Position numbers and translations under genes: made by a program. Shown here in pieces: positions 32,452 through 41,072 of a stretch of 64,000 nucleotides of DNA. Location: the NCBI RefSeq assembly GCF_020880975.1, contig NZ_JAJIWP010000004.1:186001-250000 (forward strand), read 5' to 3'. The notes beneath the pieces were generated by a model. The model was not told the origin of the DNA. It saw only the letters and a program-made list of their open reading frames with translations, and ran no database searches. Origin of the DNA: Mucilaginibacter sp. UR6-1 (GTDB taxonomy: Bacteria; Bacteroidota; Bacteroidia; Sphingobacteriales; Sphingobacteriaceae). Positions within the stretch are counted from its first letter, which is position 1. Each line of letters begins with the position of its first letter.

Positions 32452-32862
32452 TTAATCGCAGTAAGGCGGGCAAACCTTGCCATGATTCAAACCATAACCT
32501 GGGCCGCCTTCTTCATCATCTTTAGCATCGCCATCACTTTTTAACTGATCTACATTTCTTCCATCCTCATACTTAGTTGCTACCAATACAACGGTAAGTC
32601 TGTCATCATACGGCGTTGGCATCACATCAGCGTTATGCACACCGAAATAAATACGCAATCCGTCAGCATTATTATCATTAAACAGCGCCTCAACAGCTTT
32701 ACGTGGAAACCATATTGATTTTGAATCAAAATCAGGATCATAATCGCTTGCTACGCCGCTATCATCGCCTTTGCGTATGCGCTTTACCGTTTCCTGATAT
32801 GTTTTCATTAAAGTTTCAAGTTGCTCACGTGATACGTCAGGTTTTTGAAAATTCTCGTCCAT
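32452..32862 (-). CDS. uncharacterised protein ending in CPPYCD, head of the two-component operon
   Basis: The ATG at 32862 (MDENFQKPDVS...) is more likely than one 63 bp upstream, whose extra residues look like translated promoter. The 136-residue product is acidic, with a helical start (REQLETLMKTYQETVKRIRKGDD), a beta-rich middle (GLRIYFGVHN, RLTVVLVAT) and a C-terminal GLNHGKVCPPYCD that I have the impression recurs in proteins of this phylum. Function unknown. It is 6 bp from the membrane-protein gene and probably co-transcribed with the sensor kinase and regulator. Confidence 0.65.
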   Translation of the reverse strand: MDENFQKPDVSREQLETLMKTYQETVKRIRKGDDSGVASDYDPDFDSKSIWFPRKAVEALFNDNNADGLRIYFGVHNADVMPTPYDDRLTVVLVATKYEDGRNVDQLKSDGDAKDDEEGGPGYGLNHGKVCPPYCD

Positions 32863-32985
32863 AGTATATATAAAATTAATTAGGGTTGAAAGTGTAAAAC
32901 TACAAAGGCTTAAAACATTTAACACCCCGTTTTTTAACGGTATTTAAACAGGTATATAAGCATTCAAAATACCGTGAAGTGGGTA

Positions 32986-33016
32986 TTGGCCGTTTATGCT
33001 GTCAGGCTGATATTTG
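32986..33016 (+). promoter_or_regulatory. promoter of the candidate small RNA
   Basis: TTG (32986-32988), a 20-bp spacer and GATATTTG (33009-33016), one mismatch from TAnnTTTG. Transcription would start near 33021. Confidence 0.5.
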
Positions 33017-33020
33017 TAAC

Positions 33021-33137
33021 AGCAGAGATATGATATGCAACAGCATGCCGGTTCATATCATATAAAAAATAGGGGTATTTTTCTGCTTTATACAAGATCA
33101 TCCTCCATGCTTAGCGGCATGGGGGATTTGTTTTTTG
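33021..33137 (+). ncRNA. candidate small RNA (or csbD leader with early terminator)
   Basis: Between the promoter at 32986-33016 and the terminator at 33100-33136 there is no gene, but there is a perfect 10-bp stem (ATATGATATG 33028-33037 with CATATCATAT 33054-33063). This gives a compact RNA of about 117 nt with a 5' hairpin, a U-rich linker and a terminator hairpin. It ends 80 bp before csbD and could be an independent sRNA or an attenuating leader. Confidence 0.45.
33100..33136 (+). terminator. terminator upstream of csbD
   Basis: An 11-bp stem (33100-33110 with 33117-33127, one G-T pair) is followed by TTGTTTTTT. No annotated plus-strand gene precedes it, so it implies an unlisted transcript. 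Confidence 0.75.
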
Positions 33138-33217
33138 CATTACTGCCTGTAATTACCCCCCGCAAACAAATGCCATTAGCCATCTGTTATAATCAGTACA
33201 TCTTAAATAAAAACATT

Positions 33218-33403
33218 ATGGATAAGTTAGAAATAAAAGGTGGCTGGAACGAGTTAAAAGGCAAGATAAAACAAGCCTACGGCGACCTTACCGATGACGA
33301 CCTGAAACACGAAGAAGGTAAAGACGATGAAACACTTGGCCGCCTGCAGCAAAAGCTTGGCAAAAGCCGGGAAGATCTGGTAAAATGGATCAATAGTTTA
33401 TAA
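33218..33403 (+). CDS. CsbD-family stress protein
   Basis: The ATG at 33218 gives the normal 61-residue CsbD-like protein ([29 protein letters not shown]...[15 protein letters not shown]). The family is small, acidic/basic mixed, helical, and often induced by general stress. A longer open frame upstream reads through the terminator at 33100-33136 and is not coding. The gene ends directly at a perfect 20-bp palindromic terminator. Confidence 0.9.
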   Translation: MDKLEIKGGWNELKGKIKQAYGDLTDDDLKHEEGKDDETLGRLQQKLGKSREDLVKWINSL

Positions 33404-33441
33404 AAAACAAAGGCCCTCAAATTTGAGGGCCTTTGTTTTTT
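33402..33441 (+). terminator. csbD terminator (perfect 20-bp inverted repeat)
   Basis: Positions 33402-33421 and 33422-33441 are exact reverse complements, with GGCCCTC/GAGGGCC as the G+C core and A- and T-runs outside. It functions equally in both directions. The 33442-33614 stretch shows nothing else notable. Confidence 0.9.
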
Positions 33442-33614
33442 ATAATTTACTTATTAAAAACTAATTATAAACTATGCTATTTTGACATTAAACACATGAA
33501 GTATTGGCATTACACCACCACTATTCAACAAAAAACTACGTTATTGTAATAACAAATAGCAATGATTTTTTGCGGAATACTTTTTGAATGTTCTTATGTA
33601 TAAAGATTTGAAAA

Positions 33615-34343
33615 ATGATAAGTTTAACTTTTATAACCGGATTTATAACCTATAACTCCGCCATATTTTTGATGCTTGCCATTGCCGTAGTAAGTTTTAT
33701 TGTTCAATGGCGATTCAAGAGCAAGTTTAAGCAATACTCCGAGATCGGTTTGCTGTCAGGCCTTTCAGGCGCGGAGATAGCCGAACGTATGCTGCGCGAC
33801 CATGGTATTACAGATGTACGTGTAATATCAGTTGAAGGCCAGCTTACCGACCACTATAACCCGGCCGACAAAACGGTTAACCTTAGCCCCGATGTTTACC
33901 ACAGCCGTAGTGTTGCTGCCGCCGCTGTTGCCGCGCACGAGTGCGGACACGCCGTACAACATGCTAAGGCTTATAGCTGGCTAACATTCCGCTCGGCTAT
34001 GGTACCGGTGATCAACGTGGCCTCGACACTTACCCAGTGGACGCTTACCATAGGTATATTGCTGTTGTTTTTTGCACATACCCCTTGGGTACTGGCTATT
34101 GGTGTTGCCGCCCTGGCTTTGGTAACCACGTTCAGCTTTATTACGCTGCCTGTTGAGTTTGATGCCAGTAACCGTGCCTTAGCCTGGTTAAATAACAACT
34201 ATAACGTTATGCAGACACAGGAAGAACATAAGCAGGCTAAAGATGCGCTATGGTGGGCCGCCATGACCTATGTTGTAGCAGCGCTGAGTGCTTTAGCAAC
34301 ATTGCTGTACTATGCCCAGTTTCTTTTTGGAAGAAGGGATTAA
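33615..34343 (+). CDS. YugP-type membrane zinc metallopeptidase
   Basis: The 242-residue protein has an N-terminal membrane segment, the zinc-binding HECGHAVQHA (HExxH, near residue 100), and hydrophobic segments following (MVPVINVASTLTQWTLTIGILLLFF, VLAIGVAALALVTTFSFI), then a conserved EFDASNRALAWL, where the Glu is probably the third zinc ligand. This is the neutral zinc metallopeptidase family of YugP; a physiological substrate is not known. It is monocistronic with a clear terminator. Confidence 0.9.
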   Translation: MISLTFITGFITYNSAIFLMLAIAVVSFIVQWRFKSKFKQYSEIGLLSGLSGAEIAERMLRDHGITDVRVISVEGQLTDHYNPADKTVNLSPDVYHSRSVAAAAVAAHECGHAVQHAKAYSWLTFRSAMVPVINVASTLTQWTLTIGILLLFFAHTPWVLAIGVAALALVTTFSFITLPVEFDASNRALAWLNNNYNVMQTQEEHKQAKDALWWAAMTYVVAALSALATLLYYAQFLFGRRD

Positions 34344-34390
34344 TTTCTGTTAAAGTCCTGGAATTAAGAAGCAAGAGGTAAAACAATAAA

Positions 34391-34419
34391 AAGCCCGATT
34401 GATTATTTCAATCGGGCTT
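34391..34419. terminator. terminator between the metallopeptidase and apaG
   Basis: AAGCCCGATTGA (34391-34402) and TCAATCGGGCTT (34408-34419) are perfect complements with a 5-base loop. It is flanked by A-rich and T-rich sequence and can serve both convergent genes. Confidence 0.85.
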
Positions 34420-34489
34420 CTCTTTATATTGAGTTTATAATTTCTACTTTCTTAATTCTTGTCTATTTAACGCTCAATTCTCAAAAACA

Positions 34490-34876
34490 TTAATTCATTC
34501 TATAAGGCGCAACCAAATGAAACTCGGGGATAACAACATCAAAGAGGGCATTATCCAGCAGGCGCACCATATGGTATTCGCCTTTCATACTGCCCATATC
34601 GGTTTTAAGGTTACAGCCTGATACATACTCGTGCGAGTTGCCGGGTTCAATTACCGGCTGCTGGCCTACAACGCCTTCACCCTCAACTTCGCGCTTAACG
34701 CCGTTTGAGTCAAAAATAAACCAATGCCTGCTGATCAGTTGCACAGCATAAGCACTCATGTTTTCGATATTTATTTTATAAGCGAACATAAAATGATCGT
34801 TCGCCGGATTAGAATATTCCGGTTGGTAAATGGTTTCAACTGAAACCCTAACGCCGTCAGTTATTGTGGTAACCAT
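34490..34876 (-). CDS. apaG: ApaG-domain protein
   Basis: The ATG at 34876 gives 128 residues; an upstream TTG is less likely. The protein is a single ApaG beta-sandwich (VSVETIYQPEYSNPANDHFMFAYKINIEN, LISRHWFIFDSNG, EVEGEGVVGQQPVIEPG, MGSMKGEYHMV). ApaG is linked to Co/Mg homeostasis and Ap4A metabolism in enterobacteria, but its biochemical function is unclear. It lies 48 bp downstream of dusB on the same strand. Confidence 0.93.
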   Translation of the reverse strand: MVTTITDGVRVSVETIYQPEYSNPANDHFMFAYKINIENMSAYAVQLISRHWFIFDSNGVKREVEGEGVVGQQPVIEPGNSHEYVSGCNLKTDMGSMKGEYHMVRLLDNALFDVVIPEFHLVAPYRMN

Positions 34877-34924
34877 GATCAAAGATTCTTGGTGTTAATC
34901 AAATTTAAAATATTAAGACAAAAA

Positions 34925-35917
34925 TCACACCATTTCTGCCGAATATTTCAATTCAACCTCCGAAAGTATATCCTGCACTTCATCAATAGTAGCCGCTGTA
35001 ACCAGGCGCATACGGTACTCCTTAAAATGATTGATGCCCTTAAAATAGTTTGAATAGTGCCGGCGCATCTCAAAAATGCCTGTTTTAAGGCCTTTCCACT
35101 CTATTGATTTCTCAAGGTGGGTGCGGCAAACCTCAACACGCTCGGCAACGGTAGGGCCATCCAAAAATTCGCCTGTCTTAAAAAAATGTTTTACTTCCCT
35201 GAATATCCATGGGTAACCAATTGATGCCCGGCCAATCATCATACCGTCCACTTCGTACTCCATACGCCAGTCGGCAGCCTTTTGCGGCGAATCGATATCG
35301 CCATTACCAAAAATCGGGATTTGTATACGCGGATTCTTTTTAATATCACGTATCAAGCTCCAATCGGCAACGCCTTTATACATCTGCGCGCGGGTACGGC
35401 CGTGTATGGTTAATGCCTTTATGCCTACATCCTGCAAGCGCTCGGCAACTTCGTAAACATTTTTGGTATCATCGTTCCAGCCCAGGCGGGTTTTAACCGT
35501 TACGGGCAGGTGGGTAGCTTCAACAACGGCCTTGGTCATGGCTACCATTTTATCAATATCCTGCAGTAAACTGGCACCGGCACCACGGCAGGCAACCTGC
35601 TTAACCGGGCAGCCATAGTTAATATCCATCAGGTCAGGGCCTGCTTGTGTAGCAATCTCGGTAGCTTCGCGCATATGCTCAATATCGCTACCAAAAATCT
35701 GGATGCCTATCGGGCGCTCATACTCAAAAATATCCAGCTTCTTGATGCTTTTTGCTGCATCGCGTATCAAGCCTTCGGATGAAATGAACTCCGTGTACAT
35801 CATATCCGCGCCGTTTTGCTTACACACATAACGGAACGGCGGATCGCTCACATCTTCCATTGGTGCCAGCAACAGCGGGAACTCCCCTAAATCAATATTT
35901 CCTATTCGTACAGACAT
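34925..35917 (-). CDS. dusB: tRNA-dihydrouridine synthase (DusB-like)
   Basis: The 330-residue FMN-dependent enzyme reduces uridine in the tRNA D loop. It shows the family's APMEDVSDPPFR start, the proton-donor Cys in NYGCPVKQVACRGAGASLL (Cys-rich motif near residue 100), the FMN-binding VKTRLGW and IHGRTRAQMYKG, and GNGDI and MIGRASIGYPWIF near the phosphate site. The C-terminal helical tRNA-binding domain is present. It is divergent from the CPBP protease gene (42-bp gap). Confidence 0.95.
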   Translation of the reverse strand: MSVRIGNIDLGEFPLLLAPMEDVSDPPFRYVCKQNGADMMYTEFISSEGLIRDAAKSIKKLDIFEYERPIGIQIFGSDIEHMREATEIATQAGPDLMDINYGCPVKQVACRGAGASLLQDIDKMVAMTKAVVEATHLPVTVKTRLGWNDDTKNVYEVAERLQDVGIKALTIHGRTRAQMYKGVADWSLIRDIKKNPRIQIPIFGNGDIDSPQKAADWRMEYEVDGMMIGRASIGYPWIFREVKHFFKTGEFLDGPTVAERVEVCRTHLEKSIEWKGLKTGIFEMRRHYSNYFKGINHFKEYRMRLVTAATIDEVQDILSEVELKYSAEMV

Positions 35918-35959
35918 GCCTTATCTTTAAGCCCTGCAAAAATACGATTTTTTATAAAT

Positions 35960-36892
35960 ATGACGGAAAGCGCTGATTATCATATAAAACCCATAAAGCA
36001 ACTATTATACTTAATACTGGTATTTTTAGCTTTTACTTTATTAGCAAATTTACTTTGGCTGGCTTTGGTAGCCATTTTATACGGAAAAAATATTACTGAC
36101 CAACTGCAGGGGGTAAGCAAAGGCTCGCCACAGGAAGTGATCAATGCATTAAAATTTTTTTTAGCATTGGGTACAACTATTGGTATGTTTTTAGCGCCGG
36201 CCTTATACTTTTCGCGCTTTATAGTTTATAATGTTGATGATTATATAAAGCCGACAACAAAATTCAGCAACCTGCTGCTGCCTTTAGTATTTGCTATAAT
36301 GATAGCTTCGTTACCGGTAATGGAGATGCTGATCAATATTAACGCCAAGCTGGTACTACCTGAATTTTTAAAAGGCGTTGAGCGGTGGATGCGGCAATCA
36401 GAAGATGAAACCAGCCGCATGGTTGAAGCCGTTTTACAAACAGATACCATTGCCCATCTCATTGTATCGATGCTTATTGTAGCCGTACTGCCTGCCATTG
36501 GCGAGGAATTTATGTTTCGCGGCTGCCTGCAAACCATATTCGGACAGTGGACGGGTAACAAACATGCCGCCATCTGGATAACAGCTTTTATTTTCAGCGC
36601 CATGCACCTGCAGTTCTTCGGTTTTTTACCTCGCCTGATGCTCGGCGCGCTATTTGGTTATATGGCGGCTTACAGCGGCAGTATTTGGCCGGGTGTATGG
36701 GCCCATTTTTTAAACAATGGCGCGGCAGTGATCGCTACGTATCTCTACCAAAATAAAAAATCAAGTATCGACCCCAACAGCGATCACATTTTTAATTATT
36801 CCACTTATATAATCAGCTTTATAATTATATTATTTTTGTTCCGGATTTTTAAAAACGTTGCATCGGGCAAAAGGACCATCCCCGAGTACTAA
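35960..36892 (+). CDS. CPBP-family intramembrane metalloprotease
   Basis: The 310-residue protein has about eight membrane segments. The CPBP (Abi) catalytic motifs are present: EEFMFRGCLQ (EExxxR), the downstream SAMHLQFFGFLPRLMLGALFG with a conserved His, and WAHFLNN. It resembles Rce1-type proteases, but bacterial substrates are mostly unknown. Its stop shares one base with the DUF2007 gene start, and cdsA and psd follow, so it leads a membrane-lipid operon. Confidence 0.9.
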   Translation: MTESADYHIKPIKQLLYLILVFLAFTLLANLLWLALVAILYGKNITDQLQGVSKGSPQEVINALKFFLALGTTIGMFLAPALYFSRFIVYNVDDYIKPTTKFSNLLLPLVFAIMIASLPVMEMLININAKLVLPEFLKGVERWMRQSEDETSRMVEAVLQTDTIAHLIVSMLIVAVLPAIGEEFMFRGCLQTIFGQWTGNKHAAIWITAFIFSAMHLQFFGFLPRLMLGALFGYMAAYSGSIWPGVWAHFLNNGAAVIATYLYQNKKSSIDPNSDHIFNYSTYIISFIIILFLFRIFKNVASGKRTIPEY

Positions 36893-37104
36893 TGGAAAAA
36901 AACTGGGTAAAAATTTTTACTTCATTTAACTTTTATCAGTCGGAGATTATTAAACAGGTGCTAACCGAGCACCAGATAGATGCGGTATTGCTTAACCGGC
37001 AGGACTCATCGCACCGGGCTTTTGGCAACATTGAGGTTTATGTACACCAGGAGGATTTTAGTCATGCCATCGAGATCATGATCCTCAATCAAATTAATAT
37101 ATGA
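36892..37104 (+). CDS. DUF2007-family small protein
   Basis: The 70-residue protein follows the DUF2007 pattern: WVKIFTSFNFYQSEIIKQVLTEHQIDAVLLNRQDSS, then EVYVHQEDFSHAIEIM. The fold is ferredoxin-like and resembles a PII-type or signal-transducing module; function unknown. It is coupled by overlap to the CPBP gene (1 bp) and cdsA (4 bp). Confidence 0.88.
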   Translation: MEKNWVKIFTSFNFYQSEIIKQVLTEHQIDAVLLNRQDSSHRAFGNIEVYVHQEDFSHAIEIMILNQINI

Positions 37105-37904
37105 GATTACGCGCCATTACCGGCTTTTTTTTCGTGATAGTTATGCTGGGCTCCGTTTTGCTTGGCAATGTGGTTTTCACCCTGTTTTATTTAGCATTAA
37201 GTGTATTTTGCCTGCACGAGTTTAACGGCTTGGTAAAACAAGGCACTGCAGACCCAAACCGCTACAGCGGGCTGCTTAACGGAATGTTTGTTTTTTTAGC
37301 ATTCGCTGCCCAAAGCTATTTTCAGTTAAAAATTTTATTATTTTTGTTACCGGTTGTACTGGGCTCTGTTTACATACAGGAATTGTACAAAAAATCTGAA
37401 ACGCCGTTTAATAACATAGCCTATTGCTTTTTGGGTTTACTGTTCACCATTACGCCGTTCACCTTTTTTCATGCCATCGCTTTTATTGGCGGCAGCTTTA
37501 ACTTCCATTTACCTTTAGGCTTTTTGCTGATGCTTTGGGCTAATGATACCGGTGCTTACCTGGTAGGCAGCCAGTTTGGGCGAATAAAGCTCTTTCCGCG
37601 CCATTCGCCTAAAAAAACCTGGGAGGGATTTATTGGCGGCATCATCATTACTGCCGGGGTAGCTGTTATTTTAAGCCATTATTATGCCGAGTATAGCTGG
37701 AAACAGTGGGTATCGGTAGGTATACTGATCAGCACGTTCGGTACCATGGGCGATCTGATAGAATCCATGTTTAAGCGCAGCATCAATGTAAAGGATAGCG
37801 GCGGTATACTGCCCGGCCACGGCGGCCTGTTGGATAGGTTTGACGGGCTATTGTTAGCCGCGCCAATTGTTTATGCTTACCTGTACTTCATAACAAATGC
37901 GTAG
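37101..37904 (+). CDS. cdsA: phosphatidate cytidylyltransferase
   Basis: The 267-residue membrane enzyme makes CDP-diacylglycerol from phosphatidate and CTP. Its C-terminal signature (MGDLIESMFKRSINVKDSGGILPGHGGLLDRFDGL, residues about 213-247) is complete, including the DxxxS and GHGGxxDRxD residues, and about eight membrane segments precede it. It overlaps the DUF2007 gene by 4 bp and is 35 bp before psd, placing two steps of phosphatidylethanolamine synthesis side by side. Confidence 0.96.
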   Translation: MRLRAITGFFFVIVMLGSVLLGNVVFTLFYLALSVFCLHEFNGLVKQGTADPNRYSGLLNGMFVFLAFAAQSYFQLKILLFLLPVVLGSVYIQELYKKSETPFNNIAYCFLGLLFTITPFTFFHAIAFIGGSFNFHLPLGFLLMLWANDTGAYLVGSQFGRIKLFPRHSPKKTWEGFIGGIIITAGVAVILSHYYAEYSWKQWVSVGILISTFGTMGDLIESMFKRSINVKDSGGILPGHGGLLDRFDGLLLAAPIVYAYLYFITNA

Positions 37905-37939
37905 CTTTGCGCCATTAATAACACTTATAAAAAAGCGTC

Positions 37940-38641
37940 ATGACCATCCATAAAGAAGGTTACACCTCCATCGCCCTTTGCATACTGTTCATATTTGTAC
38001 TGAACGCGGTTATCCAATTTTATTTTCCGCATGCTGATGCACTAAAATGGGTGATCTACATTTTGTCGTTCCTGCTGTTTATTATCATCCTGCAATTTTT
38101 CCGCAGCCCGAGTATACGCATAGCTACTGATGAAACACAGGTGCTTTGCCCGGCAGATGGTAAAGTAGTAGTGATTGAAGAAACCGAGGAAACCGAATTT
38201 TTGAAGGACAGGAGGATACAGTTATCAGTATTCATGTCGCCTATAAACGTACACGTTAACCGCAACCCTATAGCGGGCGTTGTAAAATATTTTAAGTATC
38301 ATCCGGGTAAATACCTGGTGGCCTGGCACCCAAAATCATCAACCGAGAATGAGCGTACCACCATCGTGATTGAAAACCATGCCGGTGTGCCGGTATTGTT
38401 TCGCCAGATAGCCGGCGCGCTTGCCCGCCGTATTGTATGGTATGTAAAACAAGGCGACGAGGTGGAGCAAGGCCAGCAGTTCGGCTTTATCAAGTTTGGC
38501 TCAAGGGTTGATCTGTTCCTTCCATTAGGCTCAAAGATCAACGTAAGCATTGGTGAAGTAGTAAAAGGCGGCCGCACTGTATTGGCTGAGCTGCCTGCCG
38601 TGGTTGAGCCGGTAAAGGCTACTGTGGTTAAAGAAGTATAA
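37940..38641 (+). CDS. psd: phosphatidylserine decarboxylase, short form
   Basis: The 233-residue proenzyme has two N-terminal membrane segments, then the decarboxylase domain (LCPADGKVV, SVFMSPINVHVNRNPIAG, RIVWYVKQGDEVEQGQQFGFIKFGSRVDLFLP). The FGSR motif marks the self-cleavage site between Gly and Ser that creates the pyruvoyl group. This short Psd form is common in Bacteroidota. It completes phosphatidylethanolamine synthesis after CdsA and PssA (the latter not in the window). A strong terminator follows. Confidence 0.95.
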   Translation: MTIHKEGYTSIALCILFIFVLNAVIQFYFPHADALKWVIYILSFLLFIIILQFFRSPSIRIATDETQVLCPADGKVVVIEETEETEFLKDRRIQLSVFMSPINVHVNRNPIAGVVKYFKYHPGKYLVAWHPKSSTENERTTIVIENHAGVPVLFRQIAGALARRIVWYVKQGDEVEQGQQFGFIKFGSRVDLFLPLGSKINVSIGEVVKGGRTVLAELPAVVEPVKATVVKEV

Positions 38642-38660
38642 ATACAATATTATATAACGC

Positions 38661-38697
38661 AAAAGAGCGACAGGTTGATGAAACCTGTCGCTCTTTT
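38661..38697. terminator. psd terminator
   Basis: A 16-bp perfect stem (38661-38676 with 38682-38697, core AGAGCGACAGG) with a 5-base loop and extra T on the plus strand. Confidence 0.92.
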
Positions 38698-38701
38698 TTT
38701 T

Positions 38702-38850
38702 TGACTCACCCTGTCATCGCTGTGCTTGACAGCCCTCTCTGCGCAAGCGCAAAGAGAGCTTTTTTACAATTCAAGCTAAGTTTTCGAGCTTCCCCCTCTC
38801 TACATTAAGTAGAGAGGGGCGACAAGCGATAGCGACGTCGGGGTGAGTCA
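38702..38850. repeat. composite palindromic repeat element
   Basis: TGACTCACC (38702-38710) and GGTGAGTCA (38842-38850) bracket two more hairpins: CTCTCTGCGC..GCGCAAAGAGAG (38735-38758) and CCCTCTCTAC..GTAGAGAGGG (38793-38819). It fills the gap between the convergent psd and SDR genes. It has the look of a REP/MITE-like dispersed chromosomal repeat. Confidence 0.7.
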
Positions 38851-38856
38851 GCCATA

Positions 38857-39618
38857 TTATATAAACAAACCGCCAGATGCTTCAATACGCTGAGCTGTTA
38901 CCCAACCCGCTCCGTCGCTGCACAAAAAAGCAACCACACTGCCAATATCATCCGGCTGGCCAATGCGGCCCAATGAGGTTTGTGATTGTAAGTAGTCTTT
39001 AGTGCCCGGGCGATCAAAGGTTTTTTTGGTAAAGTCTGTTTCAATAGGACCCGGCGCTACTGTATTAGCAGTGATGCCGCGGCCACCAAGTTCCTTAGCC
39101 AGGTAGCGGGTAAAGTTATCGATAGCCGCTTTCATGGATGAATAAGCGGAATAGCCCGGTGTTACAAACCTTGCCAGGCCGGTTGAAAAGTTTACTATAC
39201 GGCCACCATCAGCCAAAACAGGCAGCAGCTTTTGGGTTAGGAAGTAAACGCCTTTAAAATGTACGTTCATCAGGCTATCAAAAGCTTCTTCGGTAGCATC
39301 CGGAAACATAGCGTATGATTCGATACCAGCGTTGTTGATCAAAAAGTTGATATGCTCCACACCAAACTTAGCTTTGATCTTTTCAACCAGTTCGGCTTTA
39401 AAGCCATCAAAGGTTTTGCTGTTACCGGCATCAAATTGCAGGGTTACCGCGCCAACACCTAATGCTTCAATTTCAGCCACCACCTGTTCAGCCTCCTCCT
39501 TACGGGTGTGATAAGTAAGAACTACATTGTGCCCATCCTGCGCCAGTTTAAGCGCAGTATTACGGCCCAAACCACGGCTACCGCCGGTTACAAGGGCAAT
39601 TTTATTACTCTTTTCCAT
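38857..39618 (-). CDS. SDR-family oxidoreductase
   Basis: The 253-residue protein is a classical short-chain dehydrogenase: TGGSRGLG (NAD(P) binding, residues 11-18), NNAGIE, the catalytic Ser-Tyr-Lys in FSTGLARFVTPGYSAYSSMKAA, and VAPGPIETDFTKK. It resembles 3-oxoacyl-ACP-reductase-like SDRs, but the substrate cannot be assigned. It is transcribed alone and is divergent from the DUF885 gene. Confidence 0.9.
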   Translation of the reverse strand: MEKSNKIALVTGGSRGLGRNTALKLAQDGHNVVLTYHTRKEEAEQVVAEIEALGVGAVTLQFDAGNSKTFDGFKAELVEKIKAKFGVEHINFLINNAGIESYAMFPDATEEAFDSLMNVHFKGVYFLTQKLLPVLADGGRIVNFSTGLARFVTPGYSAYSSMKAAIDNFTRYLAKELGGRGITANTVAPGPIETDFTKKTFDRPGTKDYLQSQTSLGRIGQPDDIGSVVAFLCSDGAGWVTAQRIEASGGLFI

Positions 39619-39759
39619 ATTGTTGATAGTTTTTTTACTAATTACTAATACAAAAGTGGGGGTTTATGTGTTGTTAATTATGGTGATAGTTTCAGTTTAA
39701 ATGGTGACTGTTTCAGTTTTTTAACATCTTTGCCCCTTTATTTGGCATTTGCAACATCT

Positions 39760-41064
39760 ATGAAAAAGTTTTTGATCGTAATTCCCGTACTATTTATACT
39801 CTCGTGCTCACAAGGTGAAAAGCAGGAAAACACCAGGCTTAACCAGCTTGCGGCACAATATGTAAAACTGGGGCTAACCATTGGCCAGTACGATGAGGAC
39901 TTTGTAGATGCCTATTATGGTCCGGATTCGTTAAAACCAAAAACCGAAGCCGGCGAAACCTTCCCGAAGGATAGCCTGCTGGCATCAGTTAATGTTTTGA
40001 TGAATGATCTGAAAGATGTATCACGCGGGGCAGTGGTTGACTCTAACCGCCTGCGGGCCGATTGGATGTATAACCAGCTCATCGCTTTTGGCGAACGCAT
40101 CCGTATATTCTCAGGCGAGTATCTGCCGTTTGATGAAGAATCAAAACAATTGTTTGGCGTTAAAGCCCCTACTTATGAGGAAGATTATTTTAAAACGCAA
40201 CTGGATGAACTTGATAGTATTTTGCCCGGCAGCGGCAGCGTAAGCAACCGCTTTCAGCGCCTGGCTAAAAAATTCATCATCCCTAAGGATAAGGTTGATG
40301 CCGTGATGAAAGCCGCTATAGCCGAAGCCCGCAAGCGTACAATGGCGCATTATAAATTACCCGCGGGCGAAGCCTTTACGCTGGAATACGTGAAGGATAA
40401 ACCATGGTCGGGTTATAACTGGTATAAGGGCAAATACCACAGCGACGTACAGATCAATACCGATCTGGATATTTACATAGACCGCGCGATTGACGTAGGC
40501 AGCCACGAAAGCTATCCCGGGCACCACGTGTACAACATGCTGCTCGAAAAAAACCTGTATAATGATAAAAAATGGGTGGAAATTTCGTTGTATCCATTGT
40601 TCAGCCCGCAATCGCTGATAGCCGAAGGTAGTGCTAACTATGGCATCGAGGTAGCTTTCCCGGGTAACGATAAGGTAAACTTTACACGCAATGTACTGCT
40701 TCCGCTTGCCGGGTTAGACACCGCCGATGTTGATCTTTATTTTAAAGCCCTTAGTATTCGCGGCAAACTGAACTATGCCCGCAATGAGGCTGCACGTGGC
40801 ATCTTAAGCGATGAAATGAGCGATAACAAAGCCCAGCAATGGCTGCGCAAGTATTGCCTGATGGATGATGAAACGGCCAATAAATCTGTTAAGTTCATCA
40901 AAAAATACCGCAGCTATGTTATCAACTACAATTACGGACAAGATTTGGTGAAGGGCCACATAGAGCGCAATGGCGGCACGGCAAAAAATCCGGCTAAACG
41001 CTGGGAGCTTTTCGGGCAGCTATTGAGCCACGAGGTTAACCCGGCAGATCTGGCAAAGAAGTAA
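39760..41064 (+). CDS. DUF885-family metallopeptidase-like lipoprotein
   Basis: The ATG at 39760 begins a lipoprotein signal (MKKFLIVIPVLFILSC). The 434-residue product has the DUF885 hallmark HESYPGHH (HExxxHH-type zinc motif) near residue 250 and a later SLIAEGSANYGIE with the likely Glu ligand. DUF885 proteins are predicted zinc peptidases; the substrate is unknown. It ends 8 bp before the convergent AraC-type gene with no terminator between them. Confidence 0.85.
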   Translation: MKKFLIVIPVLFILSCSQGEKQENTRLNQLAAQYVKLGLTIGQYDEDFVDAYYGPDSLKPKTEAGETFPKDSLLASVNVLMNDLKDVSRGAVVDSNRLRADWMYNQLIAFGERIRIFSGEYLPFDEESKQLFGVKAPTYEEDYFKTQLDELDSILPGSGSVSNRFQRLAKKFIIPKDKVDAVMKAAIAEARKRTMAHYKLPAGEAFTLEYVKDKPWSGYNWYKGKYHSDVQINTDLDIYIDRAIDVGSHESYPGHHVYNMLLEKNLYNDKKWVEISLYPLFSPQSLIAEGSANYGIEVAFPGNDKVNFTRNVLLPLAGLDTADVDLYFKALSIRGKLNYARNEAARGILSDEMSDNKAQQWLRKYCLMDDETANKSVKFIKKYRSYVINYNYGQDLVKGHIERNGGTAKNPAKRWELFGQLLSHEVNPADLAKK

Positions 41065-41072
41065 ATATTGTA

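Noticed and set aside
33035..33217. Longer csbD start (122-codon frame)
   Set aside because: It reads through a strong terminator and a hairpin; the 61-residue form matches the family length.
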